Assembly (NCBI GenBank): GCA_902776955.1
Contig: CACYSG010000012.1
Coordinates: forward strand, 1 to 64,000
Direction of reading: 5' to 3'
DNA: 64,000 nucleotides
Origin: an uncultured Bacteroidales bacterium
GTDB taxonomy: Bacteria > Bacteroidota > Bacteroidia > Bacteroidales > Muribaculaceae
Below the pieces are notes generated by a model that was given only the letters and a program-made list of their open reading frames with translations, was not told where the DNA came from and made no database searches. The position numbers and the translations under genes are program-made. Of this stretch, positions 43,600 to 52,665 are shown piece by piece. Numbering within the stretch: position 1 is the stretch's first letter; every line of letters begins with the position of its first letter.

Positions 43600-45869
43600 A
43601 TGAAGAAATTACTTTTTCTAATGCTGATAGCTATGCTGTCTTCAATGACAGTACAAGCTATGGACTCCGAAAATGGAGGAGTTACAAGTGGCTCCAGAGC
43701 TCTCGGATACTTCACCATGCCGGAGCTTCAAGTCGAGCCCGGTGAGACTGTAGTAGTGCCCATTTCCTTCACTTGTGAGGATCCCGTCCGTGCACTTGGC
43801 GTCTACACCACCGTTCCCGATGGCTTTGAGGTCATCAGCGTTGAGCCCACCGACAGGGCCATCGCACAATTCCAGTACGCCACGCCCGCTGGGCAGTGCA
43901 ACATGGCCTTCTATGACATCTATAATCAATTGGCCCTTGCAGGCACTGAAGGCGTTGTCGTCAACATCACGCTCAAAGCTGCCGAAAACTTGTCAGGTGA
44001 TTACACCTATACCATCAACAGGAGCGATTACGGCATTGTAGGCACTAGCGATTCTTATTATCCCGAGAATGTATCCACCACGATTCATGTAGGCGGTACT
44101 CCCTCCATCGGTGCCCTCGGCGTGTTCTCGATGCCCTCGCTTCAGGTCGAGGCCGGTGACACGTTCGTTCTTCCCGTTTCGTTCAACTGTGAGAACTCTG
44201 TTTACTCGCTCGCATTCGGTGTGGCCATCCCCACGGGATTTGAGGTCGTCAGCGTTCAGAAGGCCGACAGGGTGACCGGTACTTTCCAGTACGCAACCCC
44301 CGCTGGGGCCGTCAACGTGGCCATCTATGACATCAACGGTGCGAGTGCCATCAACGGCAACGAAGGCCCGGTGATCAACATCACCCTGAAGGCTACCGAA
44401 AACCTGTCAGGCGATTACACGTTCACCGTCAATGACGGCAATCCCTCGGCGTATTCACGATGCCCGAACTTCAGGTCGAGGCCGGTGACACGTTCGTTCT
44501 TCCCGTTTCGTTCAACTGTGAGAACTCTGTTTACTCGCTCGCCTTCGGCGTAGCCATTCCCGAGGGATTTGAGGTCGTCAGCGTTGAGAAGGCCGACAGG
44601 GTGACCGGTACATTCCAGTACGCAACCCCCGCTGGAGCCGTCAACGTGGCCATCTATGACCTCAACGGTGCAAGTGCCATCAACGGCAACGAAGGCCCGG
44701 TGATCAACATCACCCTGAAGGCTACCGAAAACCTGTCTGGTGATTACACATTCACCGTCAGCGAGGGCAACTACGGTATTGTAGGCCTCGTAGGCAATCC
44801 CCAGTATCCCCAGGATGCATCCACCACGGTACACGTCAACGCTACTCCCTCCATCGGTGCCCTGGGCGTATTCACGATGCCCGAGCTTCAGGTCGAGGCT
44901 GGCGACACGTTCGTTCTTCCCGTTTCGTTCAACTGTGAGAACTCTGTTTACTCGCTCGCTTTCGCCGTAGACATTCCCGAGGGATTTGAGATCGTCAGCG
45001 TTCAGAAGGCCGACAGAGTGACCGGTACATACGGGTCAGGTACCCCTGAGGGCACCAACACCGTTAACGTGATCATCTATAACCTCGATGCCGAAAGCGC
45101 TATCGATGGTCATGACGGCCCGGTGGTCAACATCACCTTGAAGGCTACCGAAAACCTGTCGGGTGATTACACAGTCATCCTCAGGGACGGCAATTACGGC
45201 GCCGTCGGCTTCGTAGGCAATCCCCAGTATCCCGAGAACGTGTCCACCACGATACATGTCAACGCCGCTACTCCCACCCCCGGCGCCCTCGGATACTTCA
45301 CCATGCCTGAGCTTCAGGTCGAGCCCGGTCAGACTGTAGTAGTGCCCATTTCCTTCACCTGTGAGGATCCCGTCCGTGCACTCGGCGTCTTCACCACTGT
45401 TCCCGAGGGCTTTGAGGTCATCAGCGTTGAGCCCACCGAAAGGGCCATCGCACAATTCCAGTACGCCACGCCCGCCGGGCAGTGCAACATGGCCTTCTAT
45501 GACATCTATAATCAAAGGGTTCTTGCAGGCACCGACGGCGTTATCGTCAACATCACGCTCAAGGCTGCCGAAAACCTGTCAGGCGATTACACCTACACCA
45601 TCAACAGGAGCGATTACGGCATTGTAGGCAATCTTGAAGAAGTCCTGTATCCCGAGAGTGTATCCACCACGATACATATTGTTTCGCCCCAGGGTGACGT
45701 GAATGGTGACAACCAGGTGAATGTCTCGGACGTAACCCTCTTGGTGAACTATCTGGTGAATGAAGACTCGCCCGAGGATATGCCCGCATCTGCCGATGTA
45801 AATAGGGACAGCACTGTAAACGTAAGCGACGTGACCACTCTGGTCAACATACTGCTCAACCGCAGATAA
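43600..45869 (+). pseudogene. Frameshifted multi-cohesin-like protein with C-terminal dockerin
   Basis: Two overlapping frames (43600-44553 and 44460-45869) together make one secreted protein. It has a signal peptide (ending MTVQA), five cohesin-like beta repeats of ~139 residues (starting near 43696, 44113, 44449, 44859 and 45285; each with LQVEPG/LQVEAG, VPISFTCE or LPVSFNCE, and ENLSGDYT) and a type I dockerin (GDVNGDNQVNVSDVTLLVNYL plus a second Asp/Asn loop). Repeat spacing is 417 bp except between the second and third, where it is 329. Comparison with the fourth-fifth junction shows an 88-bp deletion at about 44440, joining GACGGCAAT to CCCTCGGCG and shifting the frame. The upstream product would stop after ~317 residues without the dockerin. 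An assembly error in the repeats cannot be excluded. Confidence 0.82.
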
Positions 45870-45901
45870 CACATCTGTTAGGCGTTTACCCTAAACAAGA
45901 G

Positions 45902-45936
45902 GTGCCGCATCGTCACTGGTGCGGCACTTCTTTTAT
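45902..45936 (+). terminator. Rho-independent terminator
   Basis: GTGCCGCA and TGCGGCAC form a perfect 8-bp GC-rich stem with a 10-nt loop, followed by TTCTTTTAT, 33 bp after the dockerin gene stop. Confidence 0.85.
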
Positions 45937-46063
45937 ATTCATTCGATGCACATTGAATCGCACTTCGCGCGAGAACCTTTAGCTCGGCGAAGCCAAATCA
46001 AAAAAATATTAGGAACGAAATAGAAGTTGGCCCTACTAGCTACTCTAGGTTGCAAGGTTACGG

Positions 46064-46121
46064 GGGGACGGTTCTTCAGTCCGAAAAATGCAAGCATTTT
46101 TCATCCAGAAGAGCCGTCCCC
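46064..46121. repeat. 58-bp GGGGACGG hairpin element, copy 2
   Basis: Same length and arms as the copy at 42272, with one arm change (AAGAGCCGTCCCC). The inner GAAAAATGC/GCATTTTTC core is kept. Confidence 0.85.
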
Positions 46122-46133
46122 AATCGCTAGCGG

Positions 46134-46254
46134 GTAGGGCCTCGCCTTGGCGTGGCCGCAATTCGTGAAATCTGGTTTAATTGAACGCGGAGCCAATTTG
46201 CTTAATTTGCGAAATTCGTAGTTTATTTTCGGCCACGCCAAGGCGAGGCCCTAC
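46134..46254. repeat. 121-bp MITE-like element with 24-bp perfect inverted ends
   Basis: The left end 46134-46157 (begins GTAGGGCCTCGCC) is the exact reverse complement of the right end 46231-46254 (ends GGCGAGGCCCTAC). The interior is the third copy of the 85-bp repeat found twice at 42349. No target-site duplication was verified. Confidence 0.75.
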
Positions 46255-46355
46255 ATCCTGCGAATTCTCCACTGATGCGTTTTTCCTGACAATAATAATT
46301 CAGTTTGCACAAATTTTGCGTCTCTACAGGATGAAAGAATTGAATGACGGGGCGA

Positions 46356-47141
46356 TCAGAAGGAGTAGTCGAGGATCTGGTCGTTGAAGTGGATGTCGCG
46401 GTTCTCAAACAGGCGGTTCATGGCGCCGGCGGCGACCAGTTCACGGGTGGTGCCGGTGAGGACCTGTCGGTCGGTGGTGATGAGCCACAGTTCGTCGGCG
46501 AGCATGAGCGACTGGGAGATGTCGTGGCTGGAGAGGAGGACGGCCTTGCCGCGGTCGTGGGCCAGCGTCTGCAGCAGGCGCATCGTCTCGATGCGGCTGG
46601 CCACGTCGAGGAAGGCAGTGGGCTCGTCAAGGATGATGATGGGCGTCTGCTGGGCCAGTGCGCGGGCAATCATGGCCTTCTGGCGCTCGCCGTCGCTCAA
46701 CGAGGACATGTACTCATTGGCCTTGCCGATGATACCCGCATCCTCCATCGACTGGCGCACGATTGCACGATCCTCGTCATCAAGGCGTCCCAGGAAGCCC
46801 GTGTGGGGTTGCCGTCCCAGGCCCACCAACTCGGTCACCGTGAGCGCCCCCGCCTGTACTCGCTCGGTCGATACCAGCCCGATGAGGCGGGAACGGTCCT
46901 TCTGGCTCATCTCCAACAGGTTCTTGCCGTTCACCTCGATGGTGCCCGCCAGGGGCCGCTCGTCGCAGGTCAGCGCCCGCAACAGCGTGGATTTTCCGGC
47001 TCCGTTCTGCCCGAGCAGCGCCACGAGTTTTCCGCTCTCGAGCGATAGATTCAGGTTGTTGAGCAGGGTCACCTGCTGCTTGCCGTTACGGTACCCGACG
47101 GCGAGGTCATGAGTCGTGAATATAGCGTTAGTGTTGTTCAT
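46356..47141 (-). CDS. FecE/BtuD-like ABC transporter ATP-binding protein
   Basis: 261 residues. Walker A GQNGAGKSTL (~43-52), signature LSDGERQKAMIARALA (~146-161), Walker B IIILDEPTAFLD and the switch His in LLSSHDISQ are all intact. It belongs to the iron-siderophore/cobalamin importer subfamily and powers the permease encoded just upstream. Its ATG overlaps the permease stop by one base (TGATG). It is the last gene of a substrate-binding protein, permease and ATPase set. The substrate cannot be told from the sequence: heme, siderophore or cobalamin are all possible. Confidence 0.92.
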   Translation of the reverse strand: MNNTNAIFTTHDLAVGYRNGKQQVTLLNNLNLSLESGKLVALLGQNGAGKSTLLRALTCDERPLAGTIEVNGKNLLEMSQKDRSRLIGLVSTERVQAGALTVTELVGLGRQPHTGFLGRLDDEDRAIVRQSMEDAGIIGKANEYMSSLSDGERQKAMIARALAQQTPIIILDEPTAFLDVASRIETMRLLQTLAHDRGKAVLLSSHDISQSLMLADELWLITTDRQVLTGTTRELVAAGAMNRLFENRDIHFNDQILDYSF

Positions 47142-48175
47142 CAGTTGAAATATTGAATGCGACGGCGGTTAAGGATGATATACAGGATGATGGGCACGCC
47201 GATGACAGGCGTGATGGCATTGATGGGGATAATGCCGTGAGGGCTGCTCACGCTAGCCAGGGTACACAACAGGGCAATGTCGGCCCCGGCGAGTATCGTG
47301 GCAGGCACGAGACGGCTGTGGTTGCTCGTTCCCAGCGACATGCGGGCGATGTGGGGCACCACCAGGCCGATGAAGCCGATGGGGCCGCAGAAGGCCGTGA
47401 CAACAGCCGTCAGCACGCCGGTGATGAGCAGCAGGATATTGCGGGTCATCGACACGTTAATGCCCAGATTGCGGGCATAGCGCGCTCCCAGCAGCAGGGC
47501 ATTCAGCGGCTTGACCATGAGCGCCGCCCCGACGAGGGCAACGATGATGATTCCGGCATAGACAGGCATCTGGTCCACACTGACGCCCGAGAAGTTGCCG
47601 AAACCCCATGCCACATAGTTGTGGACCCCTTCTTCGGTGGCCACCGAGTTGAGCAGCTGCACCACACTCGAGGTGAGGTAGCTGACGAGGATACCGATGA
47701 TGAGCAGCATCGTGTTGCTGCGCACGATGGCCGAGAAAGCGATGAGTATGGCCAGCACCACTCCCGCTCCCATGAGGGCACCGAGCAGGATGGCCATGTA
47801 ACTGCCCACGCTCTCGCCGAACAGGCCGCCCAGCGTGCCACCCATCGCCAGAATCACGATGGCAACACCCAGTCCCGCACCCGAGGAAACGCCCAGTATC
47901 GAGGGGCCTGCCAGCGGGTTGTTGAACGTCGTCTGCAGCAGCAGACCCGAAATCGACAGCGCGGCACCCGCCAGGGCCGCCGTAGCAATCATGGGAATGC
48001 GTGACTGCAGGATGATGATGTCCCATGCCTTGTTGCCGCTGCCCTTGCCCGATAGGATGTCAACAATGCCCGACGCGGGGATGTCCACCGAGCCGAACAC
48101 GAGGCAAGCCACCGCCAGCAGCACCAGCAGCAGCGTGAGCGCCACGAGCGTGACGGCATAGCGGCGATATGTCAT
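47141..48175 (-). CDS. FecCD-like ABC transporter permease
   Basis: 344 residues with about nine or ten membrane segments, the size of FecCD/BtuC permeases. Family motifs: GAALSISGLLLQTTFNNPLAGPSILG split around residue 70, and FCGPIGFIGLVVPHIARMSLG near 270. The frame opens at 48322, but the start at 48175 (MTYRRYAVTLVALTLLL) places the first membrane segment at the N-terminus and removes overlap with the upstream gene. It lies 7 bp after the binding protein gene. Confidence 0.92.
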   Translation of the reverse strand: MTYRRYAVTLVALTLLLVLLAVACLVFGSVDIPASGIVDILSGKGSGNKAWDIIILQSRIPMIATAALAGAALSISGLLLQTTFNNPLAGPSILGVSSGAGLGVAIVILAMGGTLGGLFGESVGSYMAILLGALMGAGVVLAILIAFSAIVRSNTMLLIIGILVSYLTSSVVQLLNSVATEEGVHNYVAWGFGNFSGVSVDQMPVYAGIIIVALVGAALMVKPLNALLLGARYARNLGINVSMTRNILLLITGVLTAVVTAFCGPIGFIGLVVPHIARMSLGTSNHSRLVPATILAGADIALLCTLASVSSPHGIIPINAITPVIGVPIILYIILNRRRIQYFN

Positions 48176-48182
48176 CGGAGTG

Positions 48183-49316
48183 TCAGTCAATGTGATGATA
48201 CATCTGGTTAGTGAAGTCGGGGAACAGCTCGGGGTGCAGGATGGCGGCGAACTCGCGCAGCAGCACCTCGGGATGGAACGGGATGCGGTCAAAGAAGCGG
48301 GTCTTGTCGGTGTCGCACACATAGACGCGCTTGTTCTTGAAAGCGGCCATCTCCTTGTTCAGGTCATAGGCTCCCTGCAGGTCCTTGAGGGAAGTGATGT
48401 TGGTCCACTTGATGAACCAGTAGTCGGCGTCCTGGGCCACGGCAAGCACCTGATTGAAGTCCAGCGCCAGCGAACCCGTATTGGGGTCATCGGCCCAGAG
48501 GTAGCGTCCACCGGCATCGGTCAGGATGCGGGCCATGTAGCTCTGTCCTCCCGGCACGTTCCAAATGCCGCTGATGACCATCTCGGTGACGACCGTGGGA
48601 TGAGTCTCGGCTCCGGCTGCCTTCTGTTTCAAGTCGTTATAGGCGTTGACGACAGCTTTATACAGACTGTCGGCCTCATCGCGTTTACCCACCAGCTCGC
48701 CATAGAATTTCATCCACTCGGCCCTGCCAAGCGGGTCATATTCCAGGTAATCGGCGCACTCGATGATGGGGATGTCCATCTTGGCGATTTGTCCGTAGCT
48801 CGCATCCTGGTAGGGAGAGAGCAGGATGGCGTCGGGCTGCATGTCGATGACACGTTCCACGGTGGGGTTCATCGAGTTGCCGCAGTCGGCGATGGTGCCG
48901 GCATTGATGCCCGCCACGAGCGTTGAGTCGATAAAATATTGCTTATCCACTACCCCCTTGACGACATCCAGGCAGCCCAACTCGCTCAAGAGGCTCGTGT
49001 GGACCGACGAATAGACCAGCGCGTTGCCGATGGGCGTGCGCACCACCGTTCCCTCGGGCAGGTCGGCAGGCAAGTCCTTGTCGCGGGGCACCAGCACATA
49101 GCGGTGAAGCACCCCACCCTTCCACGGGTCGCCCACGGTGACTACGGTATAGTCGGGCGTGCGTTGCATCGACAACAGCTTGGCGGCGGTAATCACCGAA
49201 TCGCGGGCATCCAGAGCGTTATCGGCATTGCGGCCGTTCCTGAAACAGGAGGCCAGCAGCAGCAAGGCTGCAACAGAAAAGAGGGTCAGCAGGTATCTTT
49301 TGTCACTCATAATCAT
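48183..49316 (-). CDS. ABC transporter substrate-binding lipoprotein (FecB/BtuF-like)
   Basis: 377 residues. Lipobox LLLLASC near residue 23 predicts a lipoprotein. The TroA-like helical-backbone fold is suggested by VYSSVHTSLLSELGCLDVVKGV (split, ~100-122), MNPTVERVIDMQPDAILLSP (~150) and KNKRVYVCDTDKTRFFDR (~320). It should deliver an iron chelate or cobalamin to the FecCD-like permease. Starts at 49316 and 49310 are both possible. It follows two unknown secreted proteins and may share their transcript. Confidence 0.88.
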   Translation of the reverse strand: MIMSDKRYLLTLFSVAALLLLASCFRNGRNADNALDARDSVITAAKLLSMQRTPDYTVVTVGDPWKGGVLHRYVLVPRDKDLPADLPEGTVVRTPIGNALVYSSVHTSLLSELGCLDVVKGVVDKQYFIDSTLVAGINAGTIADCGNSMNPTVERVIDMQPDAILLSPYQDASYGQIAKMDIPIIECADYLEYDPLGRAEWMKFYGELVGKRDEADSLYKAVVNAYNDLKQKAAGAETHPTVVTEMVISGIWNVPGGQSYMARILTDAGGRYLWADDPNTGSLALDFNQVLAVAQDADYWFIKWTNITSLKDLQGAYDLNKEMAAFKNKRVYVCDTDKTRFFDRIPFHPEVLLREFAAILHPELFPDFTNQMYHHID

Positions 49317-49331
49317 TGATTCTCAGGCGGT

Positions 49332-49976
49332 TCAATCGGTATTCCATTCACCTTCATCCACCAGGTCAAGGATGTCTGGCCGCAAGACATCAGTCGAGGC
49401 GCGATCGATGAACTTGAGGAAATAATCGATGATGATATCAGGTTTTTTGTTGTATTTCATGCCCTCGTAGCGCATCTGCAGGTCGGGATAATCCTCGAGC
49501 AGGCCTCTCAGCACCTTTTGGTCGACCTCGAGCACCTTGCGGTTCTGGAAGTCCAGATAGTAGTAAAAGACATCATAGCCTTCATAAGGATAGATATAGA
49601 AAACGAGCAGATAGGCCACCTTCTCGTTAAAGAACAAGGTCAAATAGCCCTGTTTAGTCAGGGTACCCAGGTTAAACTTATCTTTCAGATAGCGGGTATT
49701 GATGTACCAGATGCTGTCTCCCAACGCGGCGGCCATGTACTTATCATTAACGAAGTGGGCCAAGCTATCATCTTCCAGATGAAAATGAATCTCGTCGGGC
49801 TCAGGCGGCAGGTCATCGGGAAAGTCATAGATGCTCGCAGGAGTGTTCATCAACATCTGCTCCCACGTCTCGAAAAAATAGATGGTATCCCTATGCTCGG
49901 CCTCTTGTGCCGTCACGCTTTGGGAAAAAGCCACCGCAACGATAAGGAGCGCAATATATCGTAAAATGAACTTCAT
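49332..49976 (-). CDS. Exported protein, tandem paralogue A (unknown)
   Basis: 214 residues from the ATG that begins the signal peptide (MKFILRYIALLIVAVAFSQS, ending VTAQ); the frame opens 10 codons earlier at 50006. No family was recognised. It shares with its upstream neighbour DTIYFFETWEQM near the mature start, LGDSIWYINTRYL in the middle, and DFQNRKVLEV followed by LLEDYPDLQMRYEGMK near the end. The pattern suggests a folded periplasmic domain conserved after duplication. It lies 15 bp upstream of the ABC binding protein gene. Confidence 0.75.
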   Translation of the reverse strand: MKFILRYIALLIVAVAFSQSVTAQEAEHRDTIYFFETWEQMLMNTPASIYDFPDDLPPEPDEIHFHLEDDSLAHFVNDKYMAAALGDSIWYINTRYLKDKFNLGTLTKQGYLTLFFNEKVAYLLVFYIYPYEGYDVFYYYLDFQNRKVLEVDQKVLRGLLEDYPDLQMRYEGMKYNKKPDIIIDYFLKFIDRASTDVLRPDILDLVDEGEWNTD

Positions 49977-50009
49977 GTGCTGTTTTTCTTTCTTTTGGTT
50001 GTTCATCGA

Positions 50010-50657
50010 TTACTGGTCAACCAGTTCTAGGATGGTAGGCCGCATAAAATCCTGGGTGGCACGGTCAACGTACTTGAAGAAGTAATCCTCGATGATGTGG
50101 CGCTTCTTGTAGTCCTTCATGCCCTCGTAACGCATCTGCAAGTCGTGATAATCCTCGAGCAGGGCGCTCAGCACAGCGGGAGTGACCTTGAGGACCTTGC
50201 GGTTCTGGAAATCGATATAAAAGTAATCGCCCTCAGGGTAATAATCCTCGCTGGGACCAAACAGGATGTCCTTGACACTCATTGCGGCATCCGACACCAC
50301 AAAGGCCACTTTCTCGTTGAAGTACAGCGGGACGAAATCACTCAGTTTCTTGGCATCGCCGCCGAAGTTCTGACGCAGATAGTGAGTATTGATGAGCCAA
50401 ATGCTGTCACCCAATGTTGCGGCAACGACTCTTTCCGAGATTCGGCTATCGTCGGTAGTGATAACGACATCATAGGGGGTAATCGTCTCGATCCACGGAT
50501 CGACGAGGGCAATCACCGGTTCCTCGTTGAACATCTGTTCCCATGTGTTGTAGAAATAGATGGTGTCGTGAGGCATCTCACTGGTGATAGCCACGGCCTG
50601 AATTGACGTCATCGCCAGGACCATCAGCACGATCATATTACGCATCCGGTTTTTCAT
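50010..50657 (-). CDS. Exported protein, tandem paralogue B (unknown)
   Basis: 215 residues with a signal peptide ending SIQAVA. It is related to the next gene downstream by the shared motifs DTIYFYNTWEQMF, LGDSIWLINTHYL, DFQNRKVLKV and LLEDYHDLQMRYEGMK, with a divergent stretch in the first third. The function is unknown. Its ends nearly touch its neighbours (13 bp from maf and 33 bp to paralogue A), which fits one operon. Confidence 0.75.
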   Translation of the reverse strand: MKNRMRNMIVLMVLAMTSIQAVAITSEMPHDTIYFYNTWEQMFNEEPVIALVDPWIETITPYDVVITTDDSRISERVVAATLGDSIWLINTHYLRQNFGGDAKKLSDFVPLYFNEKVAFVVSDAAMSVKDILFGPSEDYYPEGDYFYIDFQNRKVLKVTPAVLSALLEDYHDLQMRYEGMKDYKKRHIIEDYFFKYVDRATQDFMRPTILELVDQ

Positions 50658-50670
50658 TTCATTATAGCGT

Positions 50671-51246
50671 TTAGAATGTTTTCAACAACTGATAGAGCTT
50701 GCGGGTGGGCAGCCCCATCACATTATAAAAATCACCGTTAATTCCCTGAATGCCGATGTTGCCTATCCACTCCTGGATGCCGTAGGCACCGGCCTTGTCC
50801 AGCGGGCGGTAATGGCTGATGTAGTAGTCAATCTCGTCGTCGGTGAGTTCGGCGAAGTGGACGATGCTCGTGTCGGCAAACGACTCGGTGCGGTCGCGGG
50901 TGGTCACACACACGCCGCTGATGACCCTGTGGGCACGGCCCGAGAGGGCGCGCAGCATGCGGTGGGCGTCGGCCTCGCCGACGGGTTTGCCCAGCACGGC
51001 CTCGTCAAGGACGACGACAGTGTCGGCGGTGATGAGCAGTTCGTTGGGCTTGAGGGGATGCCCCTCGGCCTTGATGCGGGCGAGATAGACGGGGATATCC
51101 TCGACAGGCAAGCTGGCGGGATAGGTCTCGTCGATACCCTTGATGGCCTCGACACGGAAGGTCACGCCCATGTCGTTTAGCAGTTCGCGACGGCGGGGGG
51201 AGTTACTCCCCAGCACCACATCATATTTATCGAGATTATTGAGCAT
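50671..51246 (-). CDS. maf: Maf-like nucleotide pyrophosphatase
   Basis: 191 residues, full length. Maf motifs: LGSNSPRRRELLNDMG (~12-27), an ITADTVVVLDEAVLGKPVG segment (~72-90) and SGRAHRVISGVCV (~100-112), closing with AGAYGIQEW. Members hydrolyse non-canonical or UTP/dTTP nucleotides and are linked to septum formation. It lies 17 bp after the DUF2520 gene; the Kdo-8-phosphate phosphatase gene that I recall between these two in other Bacteroidales is absent. Confidence 0.94.
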   Translation of the reverse strand: MLNNLDKYDVVLGSNSPRRRELLNDMGVTFRVEAIKGIDETYPASLPVEDIPVYLARIKAEGHPLKPNELLITADTVVVLDEAVLGKPVGEADAHRMLRALSGRAHRVISGVCVTTRDRTESFADTSIVHFAELTDDEIDYYISHYRPLDKAGAYGIQEWIGNIGIQGINGDFYNVMGLPTRKLYQLLKTF

Positions 51247-51263
51247 TGTGATGATGATAGTCG

Positions 51264-52028
51264 TTAGTTTTTTGTGCGGTGGATGATGGAGTCGGTCAAC
51301 AGGCGGTAAACATCGCGCTTGTCGCCGTCGAGCATCGCTAGGTGGCGCTCGATGACCTGACGGTCGTGGCGCACGGCGGGCCCGGTCTGGGACTGGGCGG
51401 GCGCGAGGTGGTCCAGTTTCTCAACCGTGGTGCGGATGAGCGGCAACATCGCGTCAAACGACAGTCCGGCATCGTCAAGCACCTCGCTGGCCAGCGTCCA
51501 CATGTGGTTGGCGAAGTTGCACGAGAACACCGAGGCGATGTGCAGCTGGAGCCGCTGGGCGCTATCGACCGCGGTGACGTGGCGCGAGAGCAACGAGCCC
51601 AGTTCCAACACGTCGCGCAAAGCGGCATCGTCAGAGCCCTCGGCAAAGAAATGGACCTCGTCGAGAGGCACGACCATCTCGCGGGAGAACGACTGCATGG
51701 GCCACAACACGCCATAACGGGCACGGTGCCCCTCGAACAGGCTGGCGGGCTTGCTCCCCGAGACGTGAATCCACAACGCGCCGTTGTCGGGCACCGCAGC
51801 GATGACGCCGGCGATGGCATCGTCGCTCACGGCAATGATATAGGCGTCGGCATCGGGGACGAGCGCGCCCAGGTCATCGACGGCGTCGGGACAGCCGACG
51901 GCATCGGCGAGCAAACGGGCATGAGCCAGGCGGCGGCTATAGATTTGCGCCACCTCGCAACGTGCGGCCATACCATGCGCCAGGCTGGTCGCCACATTAC
52001 CGGAACCAATGATTACCACGCGTCTCAT
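51264..52028 (-). CDS. Rossmann-fold DUF2520 protein
   Basis: 254 residues. An N-terminal NAD(P)-binding Rossmann fold (VVIIGSGNVATSLAHGM) is followed by an AVSDDAIAGV segment, WIHVSGSKPASLF and a helical C-terminal dimerisation-like domain from ~120. It resembles the ProC/3-hydroxyisobutyrate dehydrogenase superfamily and the DUF2520 family. Its substrate is unknown. The TAATTTTG promoter ends only 8 nt before the start codon, so the mRNA may be nearly leaderless. Confidence 0.85.
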   Translation of the reverse strand: MRRVVIIGSGNVATSLAHGMAARCEVAQIYSRRLAHARLLADAVGCPDAVDDLGALVPDADAYIIAVSDDAIAGVIAAVPDNGALWIHVSGSKPASLFEGHRARYGVLWPMQSFSREMVVPLDEVHFFAEGSDDAALRDVLELGSLLSRHVTAVDSAQRLQLHIASVFSCNFANHMWTLASEVLDDAGLSFDAMLPLIRTTVEKLDHLAPAQSQTGPAVRHDRQVIERHLAMLDGDKRDVYRLLTDSIIHRTKN

Positions 52029-52036
52029 TTGTCATG

Positions 52037-52044
52037 CAAAATTA
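52037..52044 (-). promoter_or_regulatory. Promoter -7 box, near-leaderless DUF2520 gene
   Basis: TAATTTTG on the minus strand, ending 8 nt before the ATG at 52028. Confidence 0.62.
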
Positions 52045-52118
52045 CACTATAGACATGACATAGGCAAGAAAGTTTAACGTTTTGCTAATTCGCCGCTACA
52101 GTTTCAGAGAAAAAATAC

Positions 52119-52126
52119 TACCTTTG
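52119..52126 (+). promoter_or_regulatory. Promoter -7 box for msrA
   Basis: TACCTTTG ends 27 bp before the ATG at 52154. It is divergent from the DUF2520 promoter. Confidence 0.68.
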
Positions 52127-52153
52127 TAACTGACAAAAACAACGAGAGAAGTT

Positions 52154-52657
52154 ATGAAGGAGATTTATTTTGCCGGAGGATGCTTTTGGGGTACCGAGCA
52201 TTACTTCAAGATGGTGAACGGTGTCGTTGAAACCCAGGTGGGTTACGCCAACGGCCACACCGAGAATCCGACTTATCAGGACGTGTGCACCGACAAAACG
52301 GGCTTTGCCGAGACGGTTCATATCGTGTATGACCCCGAGGTCATATCGCTGGAATTCCTCACCGAGATGTACTTCAAGGCCATCGACCCGACGAGCGTCA
52401 ACCAGCAGGGCCACGACAAGGGCACACAGTACCGCACGGGCATCTACTATACCGACGAACAGGACGTGCCGACGCTCCAGGCGGTGTATAACCGCGTGCA
52501 GGCCGAGGTGAAGCTCAGGCTGGCCGTGGAGTTGCTGCCGCTGAAGAATTTCTACAAAGCCGAGGACTACCATCAGGACTATCTCGACAAGAACCCCGAC
52601 GGCTACTGCCACCTGCCGCTGGAACTGTTTGAGATGGCCAAGCGCGCCAATCGATAA
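52154..52657 (+). CDS. msrA: Peptide methionine sulfoxide reductase A
   Basis: 167 residues with no signal peptide, so probably cytosolic. The active-site segment FAGGCFWGTEHYF (Cys near residue 10) and VGYANGHTENPTYQDVC are diagnostic, as is YDPEVISLEFLTEMYF. It reduces Met-S-oxide in proteins using thioredoxin. No MsrB domain is fused. A VanY-like peptidase gene follows 8 bp later and may share the transcript. Confidence 0.96.
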   Translation: MKEIYFAGGCFWGTEHYFKMVNGVVETQVGYANGHTENPTYQDVCTDKTGFAETVHIVYDPEVISLEFLTEMYFKAIDPTSVNQQGHDKGTQYRTGIYYTDEQDVPTLQAVYNRVQAEVKLRLAVELLPLKNFYKAEDYHQDYLDKNPDGYCHLPLELFEMAKRANR

Positions 52658-52665
52658 GCCATAAC

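Larger units (their letters stand above)
45937..46355. other. Repeat-rich intergenic region
   Basis: No gene. It holds a second GGGGACGG hairpin (46064-46121), a 121-bp element with 24-bp inverted ends (46134-46254) and a half-palindrome ATTTTGCGTCTCTACAGG (46313-46330) shared with 62292-62309. It lies between convergent genes. Confidence 0.75.

Noticed and set aside
43600-45869. Cellulosome scaffoldin
   Set aside because: Cohesin-like repeats and a dockerin are present, but no dockerin-bearing glycosidases or carbohydrate-binding modules typical of scaffoldins are in the window; the GH2 enzyme has no dockerin.
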